From contig JAAYRO010000155.1 in the NCBI GenBank assembly GCA_012518735.1, positions 1 through 49,290 of the forward strand: DNA of 49,290 nt, in the 5' to 3' direction. The notes beneath the pieces were generated by a model. That model saw only the letters and a list, made by a program, of their open reading frames with translations. It made no database searches and had not been told where the DNA came from. The translations under genes were made by a program, and so were the position numbers. This DNA is from Bacillota bacterium. Its GTDB lineage: Bacteria > Bacillota > Limnochordia > Darwinibacteriales > Darwinibacteriaceae. Positions 1 through 10,023 of the stretch are shown in pieces. Positions within the stretch are counted from its first letter, which is position 1. Every line of letters starts with the position of its first letter.

Positions 1-530
1 GCAATAACAAGTCCCTGTCCCCGTTCTTCAGCCTCAATACCGGGGTACGCTCCTACTACATCTATGAGGGTTAGAATGGGTCTACCAAACTTCTCTGCCT
101 GTTTCATAAGACGCAGTGCTTTTCGGTACCCTTCCGGATGAGGGAGACCGAAGTTGCGGGCAATGTTCTCCTTTGTATCTCTACCTTTTTGAGAACCTAT
201 TATTGTAATAGGTTCTCCATCGAAGAGGCCAATTCCCCCAATGATGGCCCCGTCATCGCGAAACACTCGATCACCATGAAACTCATCAAACGAATCAAAA
301 ATCATATCAATGTACTGGGCAGTTGCAGGCCGCCTAGGATGGCGTGCCATCATCACTCTTTGAAAAGGTGTTAGTTTTTCATAAATATCCTTCCTCAGCT
401 GTTCGGCCCGGCGTTCTAGGATGCCAATTTCCCTGCTGAGGTCAATATCATGTGTAACAACAAACCGCCTAAGTTCAGCAATGCGCTGCTCCAATTCAAC
501 GAGAGGCTTCTCCCATTCAAACACCGGCAT
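1..530 (-). CDS. accA: Acetyl-CoA carboxylase carboxyltransferase subunit alpha (partial, runs off left edge)
   Basis: Not in the ORF track. Translating the reverse strand from ATG at 530 gives [21 protein letters not shown]...[41 protein letters not shown]...[62 protein letters not shown], a canonical AccA. The ATG overlaps the accD stop (TGATG). Confidence 0.96.
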   Translation of the reverse strand, partial: MPVFEWEKPLVELEQRIAELRRFVVTHDIDLSREIGILERRAEQLRKDIYEKLTPFQRVMMARHPRRPATAQYIDMIFDSFDEFHGDRVFRDDGAIIGGIGLFDGEPITIIGSQKGRDTKENIARNFGLPHPEGYRKALRLMKQAEKFGRPILTLIDVVGAYPGIEAEERGQGLVI

Positions 531-1390
531 CAAGATTCACCCCGCCAATGGTATCCCAACAGCCTACCTATAGTGTCACGCATAACGTCTCGCTTTACAA
601 TGGCATCGATCATTCCATTGGCCAAAGCATACTCTGAGGTTTGGAAACCTGCCGGTAATTTTTGACGAGTCGCTTCCGCCACTATCCGTGGACCGGCAAA
701 CCCTATTAAGGCACCTGGCTCTGCAAGAATAATGTCACCTAGAGAGGCAAAGCTGGCATAAACCCCTCCCATTGTGGGATGTGTTAAGACAGAAATATAA
801 AGAAGACCAGCTCGATCGTGCTTACCAACGGCTTGAGCTGTCTTGGCCATCTGCATTAAACTAAAAATTCCTTCATGCATTCGCGCGCCACCACCACCGC
901 CTGAAAAAATCACCACAGGCAGCCTGGCTTTAATAGCCTGTTCAAATCCTCTAGCCAACTGTTCTCCAACAACCGAACCCATACTGCCGCCAATAAACGA
1001 AAAGTCAATAACGCCTAGGACCAGTGGGTACTCCTTCACAGCGGCAGTCCCAATCAGAACAGCGTCATCCAGCGCGGTTTTTTCTTGAGCTTGGCTCACC
1101 TTCTCCAAATATCCAGGAAAACCAAGTGGGTCTTCTGCAAATAGTGGTGGAAATGGATGAAAACTGCCTTCATCTACTGTCATCTCAACTCGCTGCCGTG
1201 CAGAAAGACGAAAATGATGTCCACACTTAGCACATATATAGCCATCCTTCACTAGTTCCTTTTTGTAAATCATTGTTCCACACTCATGACACCGGGTCCA
1301 CAGATCATCAGGATACTGCTTTGTTTCCTCTATTTGATCAGCTTTGACAGTAGCGTACTTGGGTCTGCTCCCGAAAACGTTTAACATCAC
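530..1390 (-). CDS. accD: Acetyl-CoA carboxylase carboxyltransferase subunit beta
   Basis: N-terminal zinc ribbon [56 protein letters not shown]; upstream of accA. Confidence 0.97.
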   Translation of the reverse strand: MMLNVFGSRPKYATVKADQIEETKQYPDDLWTRCHECGTMIYKKELVKDGYICAKCGHHFRLSARQRVEMTVDEGSFHPFPPLFAEDPLGFPGYLEKVSQAQEKTALDDAVLIGTAAVKEYPLVLGVIDFSFIGGSMGSVVGEQLARGFEQAIKARLPVVIFSGGGGGARMHEGIFSLMQMAKTAQAVGKHDRAGLLYISVLTHPTMGGVYASFASLGDIILAEPGALIGFAGPRIVAEATRQKLPAGFQTSEYALANGMIDAIVKRDVMRDTIGRLLGYHWRGES

Positions 1391-1399
1391 ACATCACCG

Positions 1400-1600
1400 T
1401 TACGAACCAAAGGAAGTGGCAATAATCTCATTGGCCTCATCCACTTCTGACTCAGGAACTAAGAGCTCAACACTGCCTGCATCACCAAGGTGTGGGGCTC
1501 CAATCGGGCGAAGCATGGCCAAAATCCCGCCGTTTTCCAGCAGCTCCTTCAGCATTTCTGCAACAGGTCGATTTGGAGCAATATATACTACAGTCCACAT
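1400..1600 (-). CDS. DUF2007-like small putative signal-transducing protein
   Basis: 66 aa MWTVVYIAPNRPVAEMLKELLENGGILAMLRPIG...VELLVPESEVDEANEII resembles the DUF2007 family; sits between mtrB and accD. Confidence 0.75.
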   Translation of the reverse strand: MWTVVYIAPNRPVAEMLKELLENGGILAMLRPIGAPHLGDAGSVELLVPESEVDEANEIIATSFGS

Positions 1601-1658
1601 TTATGATGTCCCCCTCACACAATCCATCCAATATTATACAGTATTACAGCCGATTTCA

Positions 1659-1883
1659 CTAGAAATTATCCGTTTCAGTGATACCTAACTTTGTAAATAC
1701 CTTGGCCTTCCCCCTTATTTTAATTGCAGAGGTGTGTTCTGTAAACTGGGCAATTAAGACTTCACCCTTATCAAGTTTCTCAGTATGATGAAATTTCGTG
1801 TCAAAACCACGTGTTAGACCAATAATGGTGACCCCATTTTCGAGTGCTTGAACCATTATATAATCGTGCTCCTCGTACACCAT
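1659..1883 (-). CDS. mtrB: trp RNA-binding attenuation protein (TRAP)
   Basis: GLTRGFDTKFHHTEKLDKGEVLIAQFTEHTSAIKIRGKAKV is near-identical in pattern to Bacillus MtrB, including the Lys/Lys/Arg RNA-contact residues. Confidence 0.95.
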   Translation of the reverse strand: MVYEEHDYIMVQALENGVTIIGLTRGFDTKFHHTEKLDKGEVLIAQFTEHTSAIKIRGKAKVFTKLGITETDNF

Positions 1884-1928
1884 ATTCGCCTCCTTAAACG
1901 ATCCGCTTATGATATTTCGTGAATGCTT

Positions 1929-4900
1929 CTAAAATCCCTTCCCCGAAACCCTTTCTTGCCAAGGGTCAAACCATTGATAAACAATCCCCGCTTCGCCTAA
2001 TTTAGCTGTGAGGGCACTTACCGGATCTACCCAAAATTCCTCAGACAAAACATGAAGGAGTTCTTGACTCAGGCGAAAAACTACGGGGGTCGAACCCCTA
2101 CTTGTTTGAAGGATGGCTTCAATTGTCTTCAATTGGGAAGCATGGGGCAGGATTATAAGAACTGGACCTAATGGAAACACAGACTCTACATGAAACTGCC
2201 ACTGGGCAAATGTTCCTAAAAAGGCCGCAAGGGTCCCTACTTCCACAAACTTTCTGCCTTGGCTGCTTTTCATCATAAAAGGTACTAATCCTTGAGGCGT
2301 ATCCAATTTTCCACACAGCTGACCTCTTTGGAATTTAACAGAATCTACTTCACCAACAATACTATCAGATTCTCCCTGAATATGACGGACAAAAGGTAAG
2401 AATCGTTGAGCTGGATGACTCCGAAGATAAATACCAACAAGTTCCCGTTCACGCCTTAATAAATCTAAATCACCTGGTGGTTCAATACCTAAAGCCCGGA
2501 GGCAGTCACTGCGCGATTCGATCCCATCACAGGCACCTGCGTACACTAAAGTCTCTAACACATTCTCCGGTAGAGATACACCCTTTCGAAACTGAGCAAA
2601 ACTCCCATATAAACCTGAATATCTGTTCAGTACAATCGGTTTCACAACATGTGAACTCAGATACTTAATACTGCCCAAACCTACTCGAAGACTATCCCCT
2701 TCTATAGAGCAGTCTACTTCTGAGTAACGAACGTCTGGCGGCAAGATCTCAATACCTAATCCTTGACAATCGAGAAGGTACTCCCGAATTGTATCGATAG
2801 ATGTTACATTGTTTAGGAGGGTTAGAAAGAACTCTAAAGGGTGGTGTGCCTTCAGATACGCCGTGCGCCAAGTCAATAGAGCATAGCTCACACTATGAGC
2901 CTTATTAAAAGCATAACCAGCTGAGTCAGCAATATCTCGAAACAGCTGCTCCCCTTCTTGCTTGGTTAGGCCGTTGCTCTGGGCACCTCGAACAAACTGT
3001 TCCTTTAAGCTCCTAACGGTCGCTTGGTCCTTTTTCCCTAAGGCGGTCCGCAGAAGATCTGCCTGACCTAAAGACAAACGTCCTAAACGATGGGCAACTT
3101 GAATGATCTGTTCTTGATAGACAATTAAACCATATGTTTCCCTAAGAACGTCTTCTACCATTGGATGAAGAGGACGAACCTTCTCTGGGTTATTCCGCAG
3201 CCTAAGGTATTCAGGAAATCGACTTAGGGGACCAGGCCTGCCTAGGGCTAATAAGGCTGCTATATCTTGAAAGGACTTAGGGACCAAAGCACGCAGCAGA
3301 TCTTGATAAAGATCACTTTCCAGCTGAAAAACGCCTAAACTCCGCCCACCAGCTAATAAACTAAAGGTCTTATCGTCATCTAGAGGAATTGTCTCTAAAG
3401 AGAAGCTGGGATCCTTTTCTTGGACAGCTACCTCCATTTCCCTTAACTGGGTCAATGTACGAAGTCCAAGGAGATCAATCTTTAGTACACCTAATTCCTG
3501 CAGACTGTACATATCCAAATGAGTAACAGGTACATCCCGGTCAAGATAAACAGCGGAAAAATTCGTCATGGGCTCATTTGTAATGACAACACCTGCTGCA
3601 TGGGTCGATCGATTCCTCTTCAGCCCTCTGATTCTTCTTGAGAGAAACTCAAATTCATTTGATGTCTGGCCTGGTTCTAACTGTAAAATCTTACGAACTT
3701 CCTGACTGGCAGAACGTTCCCCAAACGTTCCATATGTTCCAATAAGGGCCACATGCTCCCTACCAAAGCGCTTAGTTACGTAATCGATTACTTCACTTCG
3801 CCTTACATAGCAAAAATCCAAGTCTATGTCAGGTAAATTCTGCCGTTCCTTATTCAAGAATCGCTCAAAAACCAGTCCCCAAGCAATTGGGTCTACGTCG
3901 GTAATACCTAAACAATATGCCACTGCACTGCTGGCAGCACTCCCCCGCCCAGGGCCAACTGGGATATTCTGTCTTTTTGCAAAATCTACAATGTCGGCCA
4001 CTATAAGAAAATAATCGGCGAAACCCATTTCCTTAATGACCTGCAGTTCTGCAGCAAGCCTTCCACGAATCTCAGGCGTCATCTCTTTATAGCGCTTACT
4101 CGCGCCCTGCCAAACTAATGTATCTATATCAACAGGCTGGGGCAGTTTTGGAAGTCCTACATGCTGCGGGAGATGAACCTGACAGCGCTCCCCAATAGTT
4201 CTGCTGTTGTCTAAAGCTTGAGGAATACGACTAAAGATATCCTCCATTTCGGCCCACGAGAGAAGGGGTTTTTCAGAAACGGGGAAATCGCTAATTCTCC
4301 CTCGATGCTTGATGGCCTGAAGGGCTTGGACTACCAAATGGTCTTCTGGATGGAGATACCGCACATATTGAGCCGCGGCAAAGGGCCCATCTGAAAATTC
4401 TTCAACCAGCAGTTTATAGTCAAGAACATCTAATTGAATATACCAGCTCGTTCCAAACATTTCCGCAAACCAGTCGTTTAAGGCGTGAGCTGCTGTTCGC
4501 ATACCTACTTCAAGTAGTCTCTGCAGCTGCCCTAATCTTCCTCCCCCTAACACTATAATTCCTGAAGAAAAAGCCTTTATGGAATCAAGAGGTACAGGTA
4601 TGGACTCTGAAGCCAATCGCAGTAGATTCTTGTAGCCCTCGTCATTCTCTGCAAGAAATACAAGGCGAGTCACATCCCCTTTAGGATCTTTACTAAACTG
4701 TGCTGGGTATACTATATCCAGTTCTAACCCAAATATAGGTTTCATATCATGAGCGCGACAGGCACGGTCAAATTCTACATGACCGGCTGTAGTATTGTGA
4801 TCGGTGAGAGCTAGAGCTTGGATACCTATCTCTTTCGCTCGCAGTACAAGGTCTTGAAAGGAAACGCAGGATTCCAACAAAGAATAATCACTATGAATGT

Positions 4901-5003
4901 GTAGATGAACTGACAGTGTCCTCTCTCCTTCCGTACAACTGATATATCCTTCTCTCATGATCTGAAGAAATCCTGTCGCTCGTAGAAGAGAAGCAAAAAA
5001 CAA
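1929..5003 (-). CDS. dnaE: DNA polymerase III alpha subunit (DnaE-type); start codon uncertain
   Basis: PHP motif HLHIHSDYSLLESCVSF and ALTDHNTTAGHVEF; GPGRGSAASSAVAYCLGITDVDP; PDIDLDFCYVRRSEVIDYV. The start could be downstream of 5003 (M at about 4958 or a non-ATG start just before the PHP domain). Confidence 0.95.
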   Translation of the reverse strand: MFFASLLRATGFLQIMREGYISCTEGERTLSVHLHIHSDYSLLESCVSFQDLVLRAKEIGIQALALTDHNTTAGHVEFDRACRAHDMKPIFGLELDIVYPAQFSKDPKGDVTRLVFLAENDEGYKNLLRLASESIPVPLDSIKAFSSGIIVLGGGRLGQLQRLLEVGMRTAAHALNDWFAEMFGTSWYIQLDVLDYKLLVEEFSDGPFAAAQYVRYLHPEDHLVVQALQAIKHRGRISDFPVSEKPLLSWAEMEDIFSRIPQALDNSRTIGERCQVHLPQHVGLPKLPQPVDIDTLVWQGASKRYKEMTPEIRGRLAAELQVIKEMGFADYFLIVADIVDFAKRQNIPVGPGRGSAASSAVAYCLGITDVDPIAWGLVFERFLNKERQNLPDIDLDFCYVRRSEVIDYVTKRFGREHVALIGTYGTFGERSASQEVRKILQLEPGQTSNEFEFLSRRIRGLKRNRSTHAAGVVITNEPMTNFSAVYLDRDVPVTHLDMYSLQELGVLKIDLLGLRTLTQLREMEVAVQEKDPSFSLETIPLDDDKTFSLLAGGRSLGVFQLESDLYQDLLRALVPKSFQDIAALLALGRPGPLSRFPEYLRLRNNPEKVRPLHPMVEDVLRETYGLIVYQEQIIQVAHRLGRLSLGQADLLRTALGKKDQATVRSLKEQFVRGAQSNGLTKQEGEQLFRDIADSAGYAFNKAHSVSYALLTWRTAYLKAHHPLEFFLTLLNNVTSIDTIREYLLDCQGLGIEILPPDVRYSEVDCSIEGDSLRVGLGSIKYLSSHVVKPIVLNRYSGLYGSFAQFRKGVSLPENVLETLVYAGACDGIESRSDCLRALGIEPPGDLDLLRRERELVGIYLRSHPAQRFLPFVRHIQGESDSIVGEVDSVKFQRGQLCGKLDTPQGLVPFMMKSSQGRKFVEVGTLAAFLGTFAQWQFHVESVFPLGPVLIILPHASQLKTIEAILQTSRGSTPVVFRLSQELLHVLSEEFWVDPVSALTAKLGEAGIVYQWFDPWQERVSGKGF

Positions 5004-5029
5004 GAGGGCTGTGTAAGCCCTCTTAACAA

Positions 5030-6331
5030 CTATACTTCTATTGGATAACCCTGTTCAAAAAGATCACTGCCTTCAGCTGTTACCTCTCGGCGTACGTCTG
5101 CTCCTAATGCCCGCAGCTTTGTTTCAAAGTGTTCGTACCCTCTGTCGAGAATATCCACACCATAGAGTTCTGTTTCACCTTGGGCAGCAAGGGCTGCAAT
5201 GGCCAAAGCTGCTCCTGCTCGCAGATCGGTTATTTCTACTGGTGCACCCGTTAGTTGTGATACTCCCCGAATAATAGCTGTTTCTCGTTCTGTTTTAATA
5301 TCAGCACCCATCCTCCGGAGTTCATCAACATATCGAAATCGGTCAAATATCGTTTCCCGAACAACACTCGTTCCTTCTGCTACACACATACAAGCAACCA
5401 AGGGCTGCTGTAGATCAGTTGGGAATCCTGGATAAGGCGTTGTCTCCACATCGATAGCTTTTAAACGCTCTGGTGCACGAACCCGAAGCTCGTTTATGCC
5501 TTTTTCCACGATTATACCCGCTTCTTCCATCTTGACAATGGGGACCCGTAAGTGTTCTGCTACAACGTTTTTCAACACCACATCCCCACCAGTAATGGCG
5601 GTCGCACACATGAATGTACCTGCTTCAATACGATCTGGAATAATCGCGTACTCAATCCCCCGCAGTTGGTCGACTCCTTCGATCCGAATTACGTCGGTAC
5701 CTGCACCGCGAATTTTGGCACCCATTCCATTAAGGAAAATGGCCAGGTCCACAACCTCCGGCTCCTTAGCTGCATTCTCCAGCGTAGTCGTTCCCTCAGC
5801 TAATGAAGCCGCTATCATAAGGTTAATGGTCGTACCTACACTGGCTCGATTAATGTAAATCTGAGTCCCTTGGAGGCGTTTCGCCACCGCTTTCATAAAC
5901 CCATGCTCAATGGATACTTCTGCACCCATTTGGGTAAATCCACGAATATGATAATCTACAGGACGTGATCCAATAGCGCACCCACCTGGGAGAGGTACCT
6001 CAGCCCGCCCTAATCTAGCTAATAGAAGACCCGCACAGTAAAACGAAGCCCTCATCTTGCGCACTAAGTCATAAGGGGCCTGAAACTTATTCAGCGTTTG
6101 ACCCTTAACATGAAGAAGACCTTTGTCATCAAACCAGATCTCCACCCCTAAATTGCGCAGTATTAAACATATTGTGCCAATATCAGTCCCCCGGGGGATG
6201 TTTTCAAGCACACTTTCACCCTCTGTAGCCAACGCCGCGGCCACAATAATGGCTAAAGCACTATTTTTTGCACCACTAATATGAATGGTTCCCTCTAAAG
6301 GTCGCCCACCATTTATAATCAAACGAGCCAT
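5030..6331 (-). CDS. murA: UDP-N-acetylglucosamine 1-carboxyvinyltransferase
   Basis: ISGAKNSALAIIVAAAL; RKMRASFYCAGLLLARLGRAEVPLPGGCAIGSRPVDYHIRG (catalytic Cys retained); PYPGFPTDLQQP. Confidence 0.97.
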   Translation of the reverse strand: MARLIINGGRPLEGTIHISGAKNSALAIIVAAALATEGESVLENIPRGTDIGTICLILRNLGVEIWFDDKGLLHVKGQTLNKFQAPYDLVRKMRASFYCAGLLLARLGRAEVPLPGGCAIGSRPVDYHIRGFTQMGAEVSIEHGFMKAVAKRLQGTQIYINRASVGTTINLMIAASLAEGTTTLENAAKEPEVVDLAIFLNGMGAKIRGAGTDVIRIEGVDQLRGIEYAIIPDRIEAGTFMCATAITGGDVVLKNVVAEHLRVPIVKMEEAGIIVEKGINELRVRAPERLKAIDVETTPYPGFPTDLQQPLVACMCVAEGTSVVRETIFDRFRYVDELRRMGADIKTERETAIIRGVSQLTGAPVEITDLRAGAALAIAALAAQGETELYGVDILDRGYEHFETKLRALGADVRREVTAEGSDLFEQGYPIEV

Positions 6332-6337
6332 TCTTTC

Positions 6338-6610
6338 CTACACCCCCGCGCCTGAACCGTGTTCTTTTATGTAATAACCAACCATTTCCTCAAGGAGATC
6401 ATTGCGCTCAATTCTCTGCAACATCTGTCTTGCATTCCCGTGAGACGTTATATATGAAGGATCACCTGATACAAGATAGCCTACGATCTGATCGAGAGGC
6501 TCATAACCTTTTTCTTCTAACGCTTTACAGACAGCTCTTAGTGTTTCTGAAATATTGACTTGCTCATTATCTACAGCCGAAAACATTCGGGTATCATCGG
6601 AAACATCCAT
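6338..6610 (-). CDS. IreB family regulatory phosphoprotein (UPF0297)
   Basis: 90 aa with TRMFSAVDNEQVNISETLRAVCKALEEKGYEPLDQIVGYLVSGDPSYITSHGNARQMLQRIERNDLLEEMVGYYI. Confidence 0.92.
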   Translation of the reverse strand: MDVSDDTRMFSAVDNEQVNISETLRAVCKALEEKGYEPLDQIVGYLVSGDPSYITSHGNARQMLQRIERNDLLEEMVGYYIKEHGSGAGV

Positions 6611-6854
6611 CCTTAATCCTCCTCATTTTTACCATATCCATTGCTGAAAACCCCTATTCTGTCCCAGAAACAGAGGTGCTCTGTTTGTAATTTCATCACA
6701 AACGCGCCTAACTCCTGCAGCATTCAAATAGTTCGCAGTTCCTGCAGTTATCCTGAGGGCAATCTAACTAAGGTCTTTCAGACAAGGACTTTAATTTTCC
6801 TTGTTGAATACTATTTCCAACAGTTAGAGCCTAAACTAATAACAGGAAGAAGGT

Positions 6855-7379
6855 GTGAGTATGAGCGGAAAACGTCTCTATCTCTCTAGAAATAAGATGA
6901 TTGCGGGTGTAGCTGGTGGGATCGGTGAATACTTCGATGTTGATCCTACATTAATCCGCCTAATCTTTGTATTAACATCAGTTGGCGGTGTAGGTATCGT
7001 TCTCTACATTGCGGGCATGATCCTGATTCCAGAAAGACCTATTTACAAGTCAGAACCAACCACAGAGACAGAACAAGAAGCTATCGACGATCTTAAGAAG
7101 GCTGCCAAATCATTAGCTGAAGCCGGTGGTGAAGCAGCACAGGACGTGGCAGAAACAATTCGCCATTCCATTGACAGATTGCGGAATCCCCAATCCACTG
7201 TAGAAACACAAGAACATGGAGATTCGGGCAAAACGTTGGGGATCATTTTGATCATTGTAGGAGGGCTGCTGCTTGTGAAGATCCTCCTGCCCACGTTGCG
7301 GTGGAACATTGTTCTACCCATCGCTCTCATCGTGGCTGGCGTGGGATTAATTATTCGAGGATTTGGTGAAGACAAGTGA
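6855..7379 (+). CDS. PspC domain-containing membrane protein
   Basis: KRLYLSRNKMIAGVAGGIGEYFDVDPTLIRLIFVL (PspC) plus C-terminal TM helices; the start may be ATG at 6861. Confidence 0.88.
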   Translation: MSMSGKRLYLSRNKMIAGVAGGIGEYFDVDPTLIRLIFVLTSVGGVGIVLYIAGMILIPERPIYKSEPTTETEQEAIDDLKKAAKSLAEAGGEAAQDVAETIRHSIDRLRNPQSTVETQEHGDSGKTLGIILIIVGGLLLVKILLPTLRWNIVLPIALIVAGVGLIIRGFGEDK

Positions 7380-8278
7380 ACAGTAGACATCTCACCAACG
7401 GAACCTTCTTAGTTATCATAGGTCTCTTGTTACTGAGCGCGAGCTTAGGAATAACCCCATCTATTCCCTGGTGGAACTTACTATCTTTCTGGCCCATCTT
7501 ATTTGTAATTGCCGGCCTCCGACTCCTATTTCCCCGAGGAGTGCTGGCTTTATTGGCGCCGCTAGTTCTCATCCTAACTATCACTGCAGCCTTTTCCGGC
7601 TATAGCCCAGCGAATTTTACCCGTCAATGGTGGGGTGAATATAAATCTCAGCTCATTCAGGCCGATTCCTTAAAACCTACTGCTTTGCTGAACATTAGGG
7701 ATATTCCCATGGGAAACATTGACTTAAAATCAGATGCAGCACTGCCTGGCGGGACCGTGAAAGTCACCAGCCACAGTAATCTAATTACTGCCAACCAGGT
7801 GCCCAGTATTGGACAGGGCAATTTGTTCACCCTACAGCGTTCATCCAGCCGCAGATTCCCAAACAACCTCAATGCCTTCGTTTCTCAACCCATAGATATT
7901 TCTATAAGTTCAGCAGAACAATGGGATTTCTCCTTCACTATGGGTATTGTTTCAGGTGTGCTGGACCTTACAGATATTCAATGGAACAAACTAAAAGTCG
8001 ATAGCGGCATTAGTCACTTAACACTGAATCTTAAAAACAGCGGAAAAAACCAAGAAATTGAATTTCGCACAGGAATAAGCCACTTAACCCTCTATATTCC
8101 TACCGACATTAATCTGCGAATTACCTCCCAGACACCCTTTTTTCTAAGAAAACTGGAAAAAGAAGGGTTTAAACGGGAACAAGATGTCTATACCTCTCCC
8201 AATTTCTCCCCCACTCTACCCTATCTGGAAATGCACTTAGAAACTGGCATAGGACTAATAAGTGTGCATTGGATATAG
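7376..8278 (+). CDS. LiaF/DUF5668-like membrane protein
   Basis: N-terminal TM helices followed by LiaF-like C-terminal beta domain (RTGISHLTLYIPTDINLRIT); GTG start overlaps the preceding stop. Confidence 0.7.
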   Translation: MNSRHLTNGTFLVIIGLLLLSASLGITPSIPWWNLLSFWPILFVIAGLRLLFPRGVLALLAPLVLILTITAAFSGYSPANFTRQWWGEYKSQLIQADSLKPTALLNIRDIPMGNIDLKSDAALPGGTVKVTSHSNLITANQVPSIGQGNLFTLQRSSSRRFPNNLNAFVSQPIDISISSAEQWDFSFTMGIVSGVLDLTDIQWNKLKVDSGISHLTLNLKNSGKNQEIEFRTGISHLTLYIPTDINLRITSQTPFFLRKLEKEGFKREQDVYTSPNFSPTLPYLEMHLETGIGLISVHWI

Positions 8279-8308
8279 AGATGCCTACAAGGCGTCTCTT
8301 CTTTTTTA
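8278..8308 (+). terminator. Rho-independent terminator
   Basis: GAGATGCC-TACAA-GGCGTCTC followed by TTCTTTTTT. Confidence 0.85.
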
Positions 8309-8309
8309 T

Positions 8310-9977
8310 CTAATAATCTTGGGGAAATGCTGTTCCTGCCACAGCTTGTGCAATGTTGTTTGCGTGGTCTCCCACCCGCTCTAAGTTACTAACAACATCC
8401 AAAAACAGAACACCGGACTCAGGATGACAGCGTCCTTCATTAAGGCGCTGAATATGATTGATTCGATAACGCTTTTCCATCTCGTCTACAAGGTCGTCTT
8501 CTTCTGTAAGGCGAATGGCCTGGCGAACATTATTATATTTAAGGGCACTGATCGCTTCTTGACAAATACGTACTACAGTGCGGCACATAACCAGCAAATC
8601 TTCAGCCGCTTCCTCGCTCATGGTTAGGTCATGGTCACTTCGCTCAACAGCTAAATCGGCAATGTTGATCGCATGATCTCCCAATCGTTCAACGTCATTT
8701 ACTATATGCATTAGATTGGTTAATTGGCGAGCTTGATTATGGTTCATGGGCTCTTGACTTGCCTCTGCCAGATAGGCAGTAATAGCTTTTTCTAAGTCAT
8801 TGACCACTTCTTCTCTCTGTTCAATGGGAGGAATTAGATCAAGGTCACCACTGATAAAGGAATCTACTGCGTCTTCCACCATCTCAATGGCGATTTCGGC
8901 CATGCGGATTGTTTCTTTACTAGCCCCAAGTAAAGCTGCAGGAGAGCGAACCACACGTCGGTCAAGATACTTAGGCCGGCGCTCTATCACTAGATCCTGC
9001 CCTGGTACAAGTGCAGTGACTAGACGAACAAATGGCTCTATAAAGGGAAACAATATTAGGGTATTGATTACGTTAAAAAAAGTATGAGCGTTGGCAATTT
9101 GGCGTGTAATAGAAGTTCCAGTTAACGCTACCAAACGGGTAAAGGGAGCTCTAAAGACAAGAAACAGAAGAACCCCAAAAGCATTAAATAAAACGTGAGA
9201 AAGAGCAGCTCGCTTTGCTGTAACCGATGCCCCTAATGCGGCCAATAACGCTGTAACACAAGTACCGAGATTGGCCCCGACAATTAAGACTAGGCCTGCG
9301 GAAAGAGAGATAACTCCCTGCAGAGAAAAGGCAATAACCAATCCTGTTGTAGCACTAGAGCTTTGAACTAACACTGTAAACAGCATCCCAGCCAAAATTC
9401 CTAAGAATGGCCTTTCACCTAGATAAATTAATGCATTAAGAAATGGTTCATAGCTTCGTAAAGGATACACCGCACTGCTCATTGTTGACAGACCTAATAA
9501 CAGCAGTCCAAAGCCTAACATCCCAGTTCCCACATAACGGCGCATTTTTTTCCTCTTACCGAAAAAATTTAAACCCGATCCTAATGCAATTAACGGTAGG
9601 GCAAGGGCATATATATCGAATGATACAACTTGTGCTGTAATCGTCGTACCGATATTCGCACCCATTATGGTCCCTACTGCTTGTGAGAGAGTCATCAAAC
9701 CTGAATTGACAAATCCAACAACCATTACTGTTGTAGTTGAACTAGATTGAAGCAGCATTGTAGCCACAGCACCGGTGAACACTGCAGTGATTGGTCTTGA
9801 TGTAAACAATTCCAAGATGCTGCGCAGACGTTCACCTGCAGCTTTTTGAAGCCCTTCTGCCATTATCTGCATTCCAAATAAGAATAACCCTAACCCACCA
9901 AGCAATCCAATTATCATTGTGATTTCCACACCAACACTCCTTTGCCAATCAGCGAAAAGCTGGCAATTTACCATCAA
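8310..9977 (-). CDS. Na+/phosphate (NptA/PhoU-domain) cotransporter family protein
   Basis: LGLFLFGMQIMAEGLQKAAGERLRSILE; LLQSSSTTTVMVVGFVNSGLM; VLVQSSSATTGLVIAFS; PhoU-like C-terminus. The start is probably downstream of 9977. Confidence 0.93.
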   Translation of the reverse strand: MMVNCQLFADWQRSVGVEITMIIGLLGGLGLFLFGMQIMAEGLQKAAGERLRSILELFTSRPITAVFTGAVATMLLQSSSTTTVMVVGFVNSGLMTLSQAVGTIMGANIGTTITAQVVSFDIYALALPLIALGSGLNFFGKRKKMRRYVGTGMLGFGLLLLGLSTMSSAVYPLRSYEPFLNALIYLGERPFLGILAGMLFTVLVQSSSATTGLVIAFSLQGVISLSAGLVLIVGANLGTCVTALLAALGASVTAKRAALSHVLFNAFGVLLFLVFRAPFTRLVALTGTSITRQIANAHTFFNVINTLILFPFIEPFVRLVTALVPGQDLVIERRPKYLDRRVVRSPAALLGASKETIRMAEIAIEMVEDAVDSFISGDLDLIPPIEQREEVVNDLEKAITAYLAEASQEPMNHNQARQLTNLMHIVNDVERLGDHAINIADLAVERSDHDLTMSEEAAEDLLVMCRTVVRICQEAISALKYNNVRQAIRLTEEDDLVDEMEKRYRINHIQRLNEGRCHPESGVLFLDVVSNLERVGDHANNIAQAVAGTAFPQDY

Positions 9978-10023
9978 TGCGCATAGATTAATTACAGTCG
10001 AAAAAACGGAGGTTCACTTCATT

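Noticed and set aside
138-665. Forward ORFs 138-374 and 450-665
   Set aside because: They lie antisense to accA/accD, which are clear from translation; accA is simply missing from the ORF track because it is cut by the window edge.
1600-1930. Search for a TRAP (G/U)AG-repeat binding site near mtrB
   Set aside because: No run of regularly spaced GAG/UAG triplets was seen; a computed scan would be needed to say more.
5030-6331. MurA checked for the Cys-to-Asp fosfomycin-resistance change
   Set aside because: The Cys is present in PGGCAIGSRPVD, so it is an ordinary MurA.
6611-6854. Intergenic region with repeated CCTGCAG words considered as a structured RNA
   Set aside because: Only short similar words; I could not build a convincing conserved fold by eye.
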